In this document: piece by piece, positions 1 through 8,891 of the stretch | Layout: each line of letters opens with the position of its first letter | Position numbering within the stretch: the stretch's first letter is position 1 | Source: Candidatus Chryseobacterium colombiense | GTDB lineage: Bacteria > Bacteroidota > Bacteroidia > Flavobacteriales > Weeksellaceae | Assembly (NCBI GenBank): GCA_029203185.1 | Contig: CP119310.1 | Coordinates: forward strand, 3,416,001-3,480,000 | Length of the DNA: 64,000 nucleotides | Direction of reading: 5' to 3' | Position numbers and translations under genes: made by a program | Notes under the pieces: generated by a model | Seen by the model: the letters and a program-made list of their open reading frames with translations, nothing else | The model's database searches: none | What the model was told of the DNA's origin: nothing

Positions 1-2143
1 TGATATAGTTGTAATTTCCGTTGGGCTGATAATCTTCGATTTCTACAACATTGGTTCTAAGAACGTCATTTACATTCACAGCAAACGTCCAATCGTTCCA
101 GTTTTTCTTGATGCTCAGATCCAAACTCATTAAATTTTTCAAAACTCCAAGCTCGATCTGTTGTTTATCCACATAGAAGAAATTTACTCCTAAAAACCAG
201 GTTTTCTTTTTATCAAGACGAAGAGTATTGTTACTTGTTACTACAAAACTTGTTGATTTTCTGTTGTTGATATAGGTGTCAAAAACCTCGCCTGTCGTAG
301 GATCTGTGTCCAATGTTCCGTTGTTGATGTTGTGCTGCACTCCCGCATTAAAGTTTAATGTCAAATATTGTTTAAAAATCGTTTTTTGAACGCCTAACAT
401 GGCAGACATTTCCTGTTTGTCCCCGAAATTGGTTCTGATGTAGGCCAATCTCACTCTTTCCATATTGTTTTTATCCATGTAAGTTTTCTGTAAAGGAACT
501 TGAGTGATTTGATCTTTTTCGTAGGTATGATTTAAAATCAGGAAATAAGAGTTTTTATACATATACGTCAATTCCTGATTATAGGTTGAAGCTGCTTTTA
601 CGAAAGGATTATTCTGGGTATAGTTATCCTGAGTGATGATATTTTTCACGGGATTCAATTCCCAGAAACTCGGTCTTCTCATTCGGCTTGAAAATGAATA
701 AGATATATTATTCTTGTCATTGATGGCATAATTAAGACTCAGATAAGGCAATAGATTGTTGTAATTTCTTTTAATGCTTTGATGTTGTTGTGCTGCCTCT
801 TCATTTGTTGGGCTATCCGCTGTTCCTAGGCTGTTTGTGATTTCATATCTTGCACCAATTTTCCCTGAAAATTTATCGGAGAATTTTTTCTCCAACGTTA
901 AATAAGCGCCATAAATTTTCTCATCATATATGAAGTGATTGAAATCTGGTTTAGGATTAGGGATTACGTTTTCCGGAGTTCCATCATCGTTGAATAAGTA
1001 TGTGAAATTTTTAGTATCATTATCGGTTTTAGTTGTATTAAAATTTCCACCAATAGAAACTGTGAAATCATTTTTAAATTTTTGGATGTAATCCACTGTT
1101 CCTGAGAAATTATTAATAATCTGAGGAATATCCTGGGTGATTGTTTTAATTGGAGTTAAGCCTTCATTTAAAGTATTATTTTTAGAAAACTGAAATCTTT
1201 TATAATTAAGATATGCCGCGTTTACATTGAATTTGCTTCCTAAAGAATCCAGTTTTATTTCATAATTTAAATTAACTGAATTGTTGTAATTTCTGGCATC
1301 CTCTTTATTTTTTGTCCAGGTATGGCTTGTCAGAAGCTGTCCCGGATGATCAGGATCTGGCTGCACCAAAGTATTATATAAATCAATTGTGGAATTATAG
1401 CTTTTATTTGCCCAGGAGTTCCATGAAAGAGCCAAATTACTTTTTTCAGTTAATTGATAATCAATATTTAAATATCCGCCAATATTTTTGTTTGGATCAT
1501 CAATATTTCCCACGGATTCATTTTTAACATTTCCAATTCCGTTTCTTAAAATATAAGATTGTGGATTGATGTTTTCGCCGCCGCTTAAATTAGCATTGAT
1601 TCCCAGTTTATTTTTTCTGTAATTCACAGAGAAACTTGCATTGCTCGCGTTAAATTTGTTCTGAGTGTTTGACATTCTCATGTTTCCGCTGGTTCCATCG
1701 CTCATTTTTTTCTTCAGAACAATGTTGATGATTCCGTCTGAAGATTCTACCTGATATTCACTTCCCGGAACGGTAATTACTTCAATTTTCTGGATATTTT
1801 CTGCAGGGGTATTCTTTAAAAACTGTGTCAAAGACTCTGCGTCCATATTGGTTTTTCTTCCATTGATATAGATAAGAGCATTATTCTTTCCTGCAATTTT
1901 TAATGTTTTATCATCGGTTGTAGATAAAAGAGGGGTCTGTTTCAAAAGATCAAAAGTCGTATTTCCTTTTGCAACCGGTGATGATGCTACATCATACACA
2001 AAACGGTCGCTCTGTTTTTTGAATACTTGTTTTTTTAAAGTAACGGCTTCTATATTTTGAGTTTTTGTAGTATCCTGCTTTTTTTGTTGGGCGAAAGTTA
2101 ATCCGCTGAAAAATAGAGCTGCGACGAGAATTGGCGTTTTCAT
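1..2143 (-). CDS. Outer-membrane beta-barrel receptor (OMP_b-brl_3 / TonB-receptor-like), C-terminus cut by window edge
   Basis: The gene reads leftwards from an ATG at 2143-2141 and leaves the window without a stop, giving about 714 codons. Residues 1-18 form a signal peptide ending in TFAQ. A plug-like domain follows (about 30-150), with the segment PGSEYQVESSDGIINIVL, which is typical of TonB-dependent plugs. The rest is a long run of alternating beta strands rich in Asn, Tyr and Phe, as in OMP_b-brl_3 proteins of Bacteroidota. No N-terminal CarboxypepD_reg domain is present before the plug. It should sit in the outer membrane; the ligand cannot be read from the sequence. The start is supported by a promoter 58-65 bases upstream. 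Confidence 0.9.
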   Translation of the reverse strand, partial: MKTPILVAALFFSGLTFAQQKKQDTTKTQNIEAVTLKKQVFKKQSDRFVYDVASSPVAKGNTTFDLLKQTPLLSTTDDKTLKIAGKNNALIYINGRKTNMDAESLTQFLKNTPAENIQKIEVITVPGSEYQVESSDGIINIVLKKKMSDGTSGNMRMSNTQNKFNASNASFSVNYRKNKLGINANLSGGENINPQSYILRNGIGNVKNESVGNIDDPNKNIGGYLNIDYQLTEKSNLALSWNSWANKSYNSTIDLYNTLVQPDPDHPGQLLTSHTWTKNKEDARNYNNSVNLNYEIKLDSLGSKFNVNAAYLNYKRFQFSKNNTLNEGLTPIKTITQDIPQIINNFSGTVDYIQKFKNDFTVSIGGNFNTTKTDNDTKNFTYLFNDDGTPENVIPNPKPDFNHFIYDEKIYGAYLTLEKKFSDKFSGKIGARYEITNSLGTADSPTNEEAAQQHQSIKRNYNNLLPYLSLNYAINDKNNISYSFSSRMRRPSFWELNPVKNIITQDNYTQNNPFVKAASTYNQELTYMYKNSYFLILNHTYEKDQITQVPLQKTYMDKNNMERVRLAYIRTNFGDKQEMSAMLGVQKTIFKQYLTLNFNAGVQHNINNGTLDTDPTTGEVFDTYINNRKSTSFVVTSNNTLRLDKKKTWFLGVNFFYVDKQQIELGVLKNLMSLDLSIKKNWNDWTFAVNVNDVLRTNVVEIEDYQPNGNYNYI

Positions 2144-2200
2144 AATTTTATTTTTAGAGTGTTTTAGTTAATAGCTTGTATTTATTATTATTTAACATTG

Positions 2201-2232
2201 CAAAGATATGTAATAAATTAAGTATTATGCAA
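2201..2232 (-). promoter_or_regulatory. Bacteroidota-type promoter of the receptor gene
   Basis: Read on the minus strand, TATCTTTG (2208-2201) matches the TAnnTTTG -7 box. A TTG (2232-2230) lies 21 bases upstream at the -33 position. The -33 element lies inside a palindrome described separately. Confidence 0.6.
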
Positions 2233-2247
2233 TACAAAGTACTTAAT
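2217..2247. promoter_or_regulatory. Nested inverted repeats over the -33 region, putative operator
   Basis: ATTAAGTA (2217-2224) is perfectly inverted as TACTTAAT (2240-2247). Inside it, GTATT (2222-2226) and AATAC (2231-2235) form a second dyad around ATGC. The two dyads cover the -33 element of the receptor promoter, so a bound dimer would block transcription. The regulator is unknown; a winged-helix repressor of the PadR or MarR type is only a guess. Confidence 0.45.
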
Positions 2248-2473
2248 ATCTTTTGGATTAAATTTTAACTATTTGATTTTCAGATGTTAAAATTTTAAAT
2301 TAAATTTTAAATTTACTTGCTTTGCTATTTATTTAGACAATTCAGAGCTAAATTTTGTTACACCATGATTTAAAATTGGCAGAGATTTAAGAAATATTTA
2401 ATGGAAAATCATAAAAGATAATTCGAAACTCGATTTTATGATTAATTTAGTGGAAACTTAAAATTAATAGCGT

Positions 2474-4243
2474 ATGAGAAAATTTTACATGCTTTTTTTA
2501 TTATTATCATTAGTATTCTCTTGTAAAGACGAGTCTTTCGTGGAAACGGGTAACGAAAATTCAAATTCCCAATCAAACTATAATTTTGGAAGTACGACGC
2601 AAAAAGACTTTCAAGGTATCATTTTAGATACAAATGGAGCTCCTATTTATGGAGCAACAGTGCAAATTGGGACAACTTCGGTTGCGACTAATTACAAAGG
2701 TTTTTTTACCTTAAAAAATGCTTCTGTTCAAGAGAATTTTGCCCATATTAAAGTAACGAAAGCAGGTTTCATAAATGCTTCACGAGTTTTAGTTCCTTCT
2801 AATGGGATGAATCGTGTAAACATTATGATGATTCCGGAAACGCTTACTTCTACGGTTTCTTCTGGAGTAACATCAACAGTTTCTCTTGCAGACGGTACAA
2901 AAGTAAAGTTTGATGGTAGCTTTAAAGACGCCAGCGGTAATGCTTATTCAGGAAGTGTAAGTGTTTCCCTTTATCATTTAGCGCCTTCTAATACCTATTT
3001 AAATGAATTAATGCCGGGTTCGTTTTTGGCAACGACTTCAAACGGAAGTGCAAGAATAATGGAAACTTTTGGAATGTTGCACGTACAATTAATGGGAAGT
3101 GCAGGTCAAAATCTTCAAATTGCGACTGGACACACCGCTGAAATTACCGTTCCGGTAGATGCGTCACAGTCATCAACATCTCCTAGTACAATTCCTTTAT
3201 GGTCTTACAACGAAAACACTGGAATGTGGAATGAAGAAGGTACTGCCACGAAAGCCGGAAATACTTATGTAGGGACGGTAAGTCATTTCTCATGGTGGAA
3301 TTGCGATATACAGCTTCCTCAAGCAACATTAAAAGTTACAGTAAAAAACAACACAGGGCAACCTTTGGTTAATGCTAAAGTTACTCTTAAAAGAAATTCG
3401 CAAACTTATGAGGTTGCAGGTATTACAGACAATAATGGAGTAGTAACAGGTATTATCCCAGCCGGTGAAAGTTTAGTTTTAAAAGTATATGATAACTGCA
3501 ATTCGATTGTTTATACCTCTACTGTTGCACCAGTTACGGCGGGTAATCTTTATGTGTTACCAGATATTGTGGTAACACCTTCGGGAACAAATTATATTAT
3601 CCAAGGAAATCTTAAAACATGTGCAAATGCAGATGTAACAGATGGATTTGTAACACTAAAAGCTGTGAATGGGACATATTTTCAGTATGTTTCAGTGCCT
3701 GTGAGTAGTACCGGTACGTTCAGCGCCAATATTTATTCATGTAATTCAGGGCAACAGTTTGTTTTAGAGGCTTTTGATACAGCAAACATGCGATCTACGG
3801 GAGAAATAAATGTTACACCAACAGCAGCAACAACTAATTTAGGAAATATAACAGTTTGTACTGGGATAAGTGAATTTATTATGTATAAGGTTGATAGTCA
3901 ATTAACTAAAAATCTGCTACCTCCAATAGGTGCAGAATATTCTTCAGGTACAAATGCTATGGTGGTTACCTGTTATCCTCCAAATTCAGCATTAGGAGGC
4001 TTTCAAATGGTAGTTCCAAATATATCGGGTGTGGGAACTTATAATACGTTCAATTATCTAGATGTGATAGGAAGTGGCTCGTCACCAAATGGAATCCCAT
4101 CTTTTGGAAGTACTTTAACATTACAAATAAGTAATCTTGGAGCAATAGGGCAATATATTGATTTTACAATCAATGGAACCTATACCAATTCTACGGGAAA
4201 TCATACACTTTCTGTAACAGGACACGTTATCAGAGATAATTAA
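2474..4243 (+). CDS. Large surface lipoprotein with carboxypeptidase-regulatory-like domains
   Basis: The 589-residue product begins with a lipoprotein signal peptide whose lipobox is LVFSC, so Cys17 would be acylated. The residues after it, KDES, resemble the K-(D/E)2 lipoprotein export signal of Flavobacteriia, which would place the protein on the cell surface (inference). Residues about 45-120 form a CarboxypepD_reg-like beta-sandwich (FQGIILDTNGAPIYGATV). A second such repeat starts near residue 285 (TLKVTVKNNTGQPLVNAKV). The remainder is Ser/Thr/Gly-rich beta structure without catalytic motifs. It is the only gene on this strand before the terminator at 4264. Function unknown; adhesion or substrate binding is possible. 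Confidence 0.85.
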   Translation: MRKFYMLFLLLSLVFSCKDESFVETGNENSNSQSNYNFGSTTQKDFQGIILDTNGAPIYGATVQIGTTSVATNYKGFFTLKNASVQENFAHIKVTKAGFINASRVLVPSNGMNRVNIMMIPETLTSTVSSGVTSTVSLADGTKVKFDGSFKDASGNAYSGSVSVSLYHLAPSNTYLNELMPGSFLATTSNGSARIMETFGMLHVQLMGSAGQNLQIATGHTAEITVPVDASQSSTSPSTIPLWSYNENTGMWNEEGTATKAGNTYVGTVSHFSWWNCDIQLPQATLKVTVKNNTGQPLVNAKVTLKRNSQTYEVAGITDNNGVVTGIIPAGESLVLKVYDNCNSIVYTSTVAPVTAGNLYVLPDIVVTPSGTNYIIQGNLKTCANADVTDGFVTLKAVNGTYFQYVSVPVSSTGTFSANIYSCNSGQQFVLEAFDTANMRSTGEINVTPTAATTNLGNITVCTGISEFIMYKVDSQLTKNLLPPIGAEYSSGTNAMVVTCYPPNSALGGFQMVVPNISGVGTYNTFNYLDVIGSGSSPNGIPSFGSTLTLQISNLGAIGQYIDFTINGTYTNSTGNHTLSVTGHVIRDN

Positions 4244-4263
4244 AAGTTATCAGAACATTTAAT

Positions 4264-4292
4264 AAAAAAAGGACTGAAAAAGTCCTTTTTTT
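4264..4292. terminator. Bidirectional rho-independent terminator
   Basis: A 12-base arm of A7 plus GGACT is inverted after a five-base GAAAA loop as AGTCC plus T7. It lies between the convergent lipoprotein and DUF3817 genes and has a T-run on both strands. Confidence 0.85.
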
Positions 4293-4294
4293 AT

Positions 4295-4633
4295 TTATTC
4301 TCTATCGAAACGAGCTAATTTTTTATCAATCCAAATGGTGGCAAAAGGAAAAAAAGCAGAGATTAATGAAAACACAAAATCCTCATCATCCCAGGTAAAT
4401 ATTTTCCTCATAGAAGGTAAAAAGATAAGATATATTGTGAAAAATAACCCATGAATACTTCCAATAGTACTGATATAAACTATAGGAATAATACCGTGTG
4501 GATCAACACGGATCCAGATCATAGCGGTAAAAAGGAAAAACCATGATAAGGCTTCAGCTAAACAAATACGTTTGAACCATTTAATAACTTGCTCTTGACT
4601 ATATTTTGCGAAAATTTTTTCGAGAAACTCCAT
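4295..4633 (-). CDS. DUF3817 family integral membrane protein
   Basis: The 112-residue protein has three hydrophobic spans (about 26-42, 49-72 and 86-101) separated by short loops and ends with a charged tail. The pattern E-A-L-S-W followed by HGIIPIVYISTIGSIHGLFF matches the DUF3817 family, whose biochemical role is not established. It is the last gene of a leftward unit behind recJ and nadD, 16 bases after nadD, so it is probably cotranscribed. Nothing here indicates a link to NAD synthesis beyond position. Confidence 0.8.
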   Translation of the reverse strand: MEFLEKIFAKYSQEQVIKWFKRICLAEALSWFFLFTAMIWIRVDPHGIIPIVYISTIGSIHGLFFTIYLIFLPSMRKIFTWDDEDFVFSLISAFFPFATIWIDKKLARFDRE

Positions 4634-4649
4634 TACAATTTGCTAACTT

Positions 4650-5234
4650 CTATTTATAAAAACTACTGCCATCCAGATACTCAAAAACTTCAGGTGGAAG
4701 CATGGGTCTCACATTTTTGTTTTCTTTGATCATCCTGCGTATTTCTGTCGCAGACAGCTCTATAATAGGAGCTTTTATCAGAGATATATTTTCATGCTTT
4801 TGGTATTCTGTGGATTTAGCTTCACCTTCAAAAACTCTAGGATATACGATAATATGATAGTTTTTAATCAAATAATCTGAATTTTTCCATTTGTGAAGAC
4901 TTTTTAGGTTGTCTTCCCCCATCATTAAGCTGAAAGAATAGTTTGGATATTTCTCATTAAGATAAGCCAAAGTGTCAATTGTATAGCTTGGCTTAGGAAG
5001 AGAAAACTCAACATTCGAAGCTTTAATATTAGGATAGTTTTTAAGAGCCAGTTCCACCATATCAAGACGGTTATGATCATTCAATAATGTCTTCTTATCT
5101 TTAAACGGATTTTGGGGACTTACTACAAACCATACCTCATTCATATCAGAATTCTCTAAAATATAATTGGCAAGAATCAAATGACCGATATGGATAGGAT
5201 TGAAAGATCCGAAGAAAAGCCCGACTTTTTTCAT
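4650..5234 (-). CDS. nadD: Nicotinate-nucleotide adenylyltransferase
   Basis: NadD joins ATP and nicotinate mononucleotide to make deamido-NAD in the cytoplasm, in the final steps of NAD synthesis. The 194-residue length is normal for the family. GSFNPIHIGH (residues 9-18) is the nucleotidyltransferase T/HIGH-type ATP-binding motif. SATEIRRMI near residue 160 is the C-terminal signature that holds the ATP phosphates. It lies 18 bases downstream of recJ on the same strand and probably shares its promoter. No regulatory site is visible between them. Confidence 0.95.
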   Translation of the reverse strand: MKKVGLFFGSFNPIHIGHLILANYILENSDMNEVWFVVSPQNPFKDKKTLLNDHNRLDMVELALKNYPNIKASNVEFSLPKPSYTIDTLAYLNEKYPNYSFSLMMGEDNLKSLHKWKNSDYLIKNYHIIVYPRVFEGEAKSTEYQKHENISLIKAPIIELSATEIRRMIKENKNVRPMLPPEVFEYLDGSSFYK

Positions 5235-5252
5235 AGTAAATACGATGAATGA

Positions 5253-6968
5253 TTAATGATCTCTGAACTTTACGTCTTTAATATTGAGATAATGAGTGAC
5301 ATTTCCTTTCCAGTGATTTTCTTCTAACGTGAATGCAATATCAAAGCTTTTATTCTTAAACTCTTCGGCAAATTGTCCCAGTTTAAAACCTACACACTCG
5401 ATATTTCTGTTGGTAGACTCCTGTCTGATGTAAAATTTAAGGTGATTATTATCTTTTCCCATTGTTTTCAAATAACCTGAAAGTCTCTGGTTACTCAAGG
5501 AAAATATAGGCTTCATATTATGAGGACCGAAAGGAGCAAGCTTTCTGTGAAAATTAATGAATTCACGGTTGATATCTTCAATCTGAATCTCCGTATCAAT
5601 ATTGATAGAAGGTTCTTTTTGATGCTCTTTAATTTTCTCGGAAACTACTTTTTCGAATTTTTCTTTGAAAGCTTCAAATTTTTCTTTTTCCATTGAAAGT
5701 CCGGCTGCTGCATGGTGTCCTCCAAATTTTAAAAAATATTCAGAGCACATATCCAAAGCTTCATGTACATCAAAATCTGAAACAGATCTTGCGGAAGCTA
5801 CCATTTCTCCATTATTACCGTCAGTAAAAACTAGAGTAGGTTTATAATATGTTTCTATCAGTCGGGAAGCAACAATTCCGATTACTCCCTTATTCCATTC
5901 AGGATGGTATACAATAGTACTGTGTTTACTCTGTTGCTGAGATTCTATAATCTGATTAAGGGCGGAAAGGGTAGAGTTCATATCAAGTTCTCTTCTTTCA
6001 TCATTAAGATTCATGATATCGCTTACAATCTGATGCGCGTGTTTCAAATTGTCAGAAACCATAAGTTCCACGGCAGCTTTACCGTGAGAGATTCTTCCTG
6101 CAGCATTTATTTTAGGAGCAATTTCAAAAACAATATTTGAAATTTCAAAGTGAGATAATTTATCTTCAGGAATTAACAACCTTAAACCTAAATTTCTAGT
6201 TTTACGCAAAACTTTAAGTCCCATTTTTGCTAGAACCCTATTTTCCCCGGTCATAGAAACAATATCGGCTGCAATAGAAATGGCAAGCAAATCAGTGAGT
6301 TCAAATAGTTCGGCTTCAGGAATTTTATAAATCGTATTCAATCCCTGGCAAAGTTTGAAACCCACTCCACAACCTGAAAGTTCTTTAAACGGGTATCTGC
6401 AATCACTTCTTTTAGGATCAAGAACAGCTACTGCGTTGGGAATTTCGTCTCCCGGTAAATGGTGGTCACAAATGATAAAATCAATACCCTGGTTTTGAGC
6501 ATAGCTTATCATATCAAGAGCTTTGATTCCACAATCGAGAGCAATGATTAATGAAAAACCATTTTCTTTTGCAAAATCAATTCCTTCTGTTGAAATTCCA
6601 TACCCTTCAGAATTTCTGTCAGGAATATAATAATCCAGATATTTTTTCTCAACAATTTTGCTGAGATATAGATACATCAGTGCTACAGCCGTAGTTCCGT
6701 CTACGTCATAATCACCATATACCAGTATTTTTTCACCGTTCTCAATAGCAGTAGCAATACGCTCAACAGCTTTTTGCATATCGGCCATTAAAAACGGACT
6801 ATGTATATCGTTAAGATTCGGTTTGAAGAATTCTCTGGCCTTTTGATAATTGTCAATACCTCTCAAAACAAGAAGTTTAGATTCAAAAGTTCCAAAACCA
6901 AGTGACGAACTTAATCTGTCTACAATATCTTCATCCGGTTCAGGCTTGTAAATCCATTTTTGACTCAT
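5253..6968 (-). CDS. recJ: Single-stranded-DNA-specific exonuclease RecJ
   Basis: RecJ degrades single-stranded DNA 5' to 3' in recombination and mismatch repair. The 571-residue protein carries the DHH phosphoesterase motifs: DYDVDG (86-91), DCG near 146, and DHH at 168-170, which supply the metal ligands. The DHHA1 domain has GGHHAAAG near residue 405. The C-terminal OB-fold domain is present (about 460-571), so it is full length. It heads the leftward recJ-nadD-DUF3817 unit. A TATTTTTG -7 box lies five bases before its start codon, which implies a very short leader. Confidence 0.96.
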   Translation of the reverse strand: MSQKWIYKPEPDEDIVDRLSSSLGFGTFESKLLVLRGIDNYQKAREFFKPNLNDIHSPFLMADMQKAVERIATAIENGEKILVYGDYDVDGTTAVALMYLYLSKIVEKKYLDYYIPDRNSEGYGISTEGIDFAKENGFSLIIALDCGIKALDMISYAQNQGIDFIICDHHLPGDEIPNAVAVLDPKRSDCRYPFKELSGCGVGFKLCQGLNTIYKIPEAELFELTDLLAISIAADIVSMTGENRVLAKMGLKVLRKTRNLGLRLLIPEDKLSHFEISNIVFEIAPKINAAGRISHGKAAVELMVSDNLKHAHQIVSDIMNLNDERRELDMNSTLSALNQIIESQQQSKHSTIVYHPEWNKGVIGIVASRLIETYYKPTLVFTDGNNGEMVASARSVSDFDVHEALDMCSEYFLKFGGHHAAAGLSMEKEKFEAFKEKFEKVVSEKIKEHQKEPSINIDTEIQIEDINREFINFHRKLAPFGPHNMKPIFSLSNQRLSGYLKTMGKDNNHLKFYIRQESTNRNIECVGFKLGQFAEEFKNKSFDIAFTLEENHWKGNVTHYLNIKDVKFRDH

Positions 6969-6972
6969 TTCA

Positions 6973-6980
6973 CAAAAATA
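6973..6980 (-). promoter_or_regulatory. -7 box of the recJ-nadD unit
   Basis: The minus strand reads TATTTTTG, a full match to TAnnTTTG, ending five bases upstream of the recJ ATG. The -33 position carries only a weak CTTTAG. The short distance suggests a leaderless or nearly leaderless transcript. Confidence 0.5.
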
Positions 6981-7026
6981 AGGAATTATATTTAAAACTA
7001 AAGTGTAATGTTGGAAGTTAGATGTT

Positions 7027-7057
7027 AAAAAAAACCGCTCAGCAAGTGAACGGTTTT
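7027..7057 (-). terminator. Rho-independent terminator after the ABC-F gene
   Basis: On the minus strand AAAACCGTTC pairs with GAGCGGTTTT across a seven-base loop (one wobble pair) and is followed by a T-run. It starts eight bases past the ABC-F stop codon and separates that gene from recJ. Confidence 0.75.
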
Positions 7058-7064
7058 AAATATT

Positions 7065-8687
7065 TTAAGAATACATTTTCTCTCTTAATTCCTTGACCTT
7101 TTTGTCAGCAAGGTATTCGTCGTAAGTCATTTCTCTGTCGATGATACCGTTTGGAGTTAATTCGATAATCCTGTTACAGACTGTTGAAAGCATTTCGTGG
7201 TCATGAGAAGCCAATAAAATGTTTCCTTTGAAGTTAGACAATGAGTTGTTCAAAGTTGTGATACTTTCCAAGTCCAAGTGGTTGGTAGGTTCATCCAATA
7301 AAAGAACATTTGCTTTCTGAAGCATCATTCTGCTGAACATACATCTCATTTTTTCCCCTCCCGAAAGTACTTTACAAGATTTCAAAGCTTCATCACCAGA
7401 GAAAAGCATTCTTCCTAGGAATCCTCTTACAAATTCTTCGTGACGCTCTTCATCATTTTTAGTGAATTGTCTTAACCAGTCAACCAGGCTAAGATCTTCC
7501 TGGAAGAAGTTGGTGTTATCTAAAGGCATGTGAGATTGGTTGGTTGTAACTCCCCAAGCAACACTTCCTTTGTCTGCTTCAACGTTTCCAGCTAAAATTT
7601 CAAAAAATTCTGTGATTGCCAATGAATTTTTAGATAAAACAGCAACTTTATCTCCTTTTTTAAGGTTTAAATCGATGTTTGAGAACAATAATTCTCCGTC
7701 TTTAGTTTTTTCTAAACCTTTAACATCCAAAATCTGATCTCCTGCTTCTCTTTCCATTTCGAAAATAATTGCAGGATATCTTCTTGAAGACGGTTTAATA
7801 TCATCGATGTTCAATTTATCGATCATTTTCTTTCTTGCAGTGGCCTGTTTAGCCTTTGCAACGTTTGAACTAAATCTCGCAATGAAGTCCTGAAGTTCTT
7901 TCTTCTTTTCTTCCGCTTTTTTGTTAGCCTGGGCTCTTTGTCTTGTAGCTAACTGAGAAGCTTGATACCAGAAAGTATAGTTACCTGTGTAAAGATTAAG
8001 TTTAGCATAATCCAAGTCACCGATGTGCGTACAAACTGTGTCCAGGAAGTGACGGTCGTGAGATACAACGATTACTGTGTTTTCATAGTCTGCCAAGAAA
8101 TCTTCCAACCAAGAGATTGTATCAATATCAAGGTCGTTCGTAGGTTCATCCAAGATGAGTACATCCGGATTTCCGAAAAGCGCCTGGGCCAATAGAACTT
8201 TTACTTTGTCCTTGTTTTCAAGCTCGCTCATCATTTGCCAGTGCATGTCGTCTTTAATTCCTACGTTTGAAAGCATGGTCTGTGCATCAGATTCTGCAGT
8301 CCAACCTCCCATTTCGTCATAGATCACACCTAATTCGCCTGCTTTAATTCCGTCCTCGTCAGAGAAGTCCTCTTTCGCATAAAGCGCGTCCATCTCTTCT
8401 TTTATCTCGAATAATTTCTTGTTACCTCTCAAAACCGCTTCAAGTACAGTAAATTGATCGTAAGCAAAGTGATCCTGCTCAAGAACTGACATTCTTTTTC
8501 CAGGTTCCAAAGATACGTGTCCTGTTGTTGGGTCTTGTTTTCCTGTTAATATTTTAAGGAATGTAGACTTTCCTGCACCATTTGCTCCGATAATCCCGTA
8601 GCAGTTTCCTTTCGTAAACATAATGTTTACCTCGTCAAAAAGAACTCTTTTCCCGAATTGTAAAGATAAGTTAGATACTGTTAACAT
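7065..8687 (-). CDS. YbiT-type ABC-F ATPase with one degenerate ATP site
   Basis: ABC-F proteins have two ATP-binding cassettes on one chain and no membrane domain; they act on the ribosome. The 540-residue product has cassette 1 with Walker A GANGAGKST (34-42), Walker B VLILDE (176-181) and SHD switch (209-211). A charged linker (about 245-290) follows. Cassette 2 has signature LSGGE (441-445), Walker B VLLLDE (461-466) and SHD (494-496). The cassette 1 signature is replaced by SELENKDKV (154-162), and the cassette 2 P-loop is replaced by LSKNSLAIT (351-359). Both defects fall in the same composite site. The start fits a TATTTTTG box 21 bases upstream. It is monocistronic, with its own terminator. 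Antibiotic resistance is unlikely from this subgroup. Confidence 0.92.
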   Translation of the reverse strand: MLTVSNLSLQFGKRVLFDEVNIMFTKGNCYGIIGANGAGKSTFLKILTGKQDPTTGHVSLEPGKRMSVLEQDHFAYDQFTVLEAVLRGNKKLFEIKEEMDALYAKEDFSDEDGIKAGELGVIYDEMGGWTAESDAQTMLSNVGIKDDMHWQMMSELENKDKVKVLLAQALFGNPDVLILDEPTNDLDIDTISWLEDFLADYENTVIVVSHDRHFLDTVCTHIGDLDYAKLNLYTGNYTFWYQASQLATRQRAQANKKAEEKKKELQDFIARFSSNVAKAKQATARKKMIDKLNIDDIKPSSRRYPAIIFEMEREAGDQILDVKGLEKTKDGELLFSNIDLNLKKGDKVAVLSKNSLAITEFFEILAGNVEADKGSVAWGVTTNQSHMPLDNTNFFQEDLSLVDWLRQFTKNDEERHEEFVRGFLGRMLFSGDEALKSCKVLSGGEKMRCMFSRMMLQKANVLLLDEPTNHLDLESITTLNNSLSNFKGNILLASHDHEMLSTVCNRIIELTPNGIIDREMTYDEYLADKKVKELREKMYS

Positions 8688-8707
8688 ATAGTTTTGTAAA
8701 TTTGGCG

Positions 8708-8715
8708 CAAAAATA
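8708..8715 (-). promoter_or_regulatory. -7 box of the ABC-F gene
   Basis: The minus strand reads TATTTTTG, matching TAnnTTTG, 21 bases before the start codon. No clear -33 TTTG is present. Confidence 0.45.
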
Positions 8716-8891
8716 CGAAAAGAATTTGGGTATTTCGTAATAATGTAATAGTCAAGTTTTTAAATATAGAGTATTTTTTATATATTTCATTAATTAAATT
8801 TAATAAATACTAACCCCAGAGTGGATGGCTTAATGATTGATTAAGTATAGTTATATTAAATTTTAAACACTTCTTTATAAGAATTTTAAAA

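Larger units (their letters stand above)
2144..2473. other. 330-base divergent intergenic region
   Basis: This very AT-rich gap separates the leftward receptor from the rightward lipoprotein. Its left part holds the receptor promoter and the nested palindromes. The right part shows only a weak -7-like TAATTTAG (2442-2449) before the lipoprotein. No small ORF longer than about six codons or RNA gene is visible. Confidence 0.5.

Noticed and set aside
1312..1527. 71-codon plus-strand frame inside the first gene
   Set aside because: The minus strand here codes continuously for the outer-membrane receptor, whose translation has a clear signal peptide and plug.
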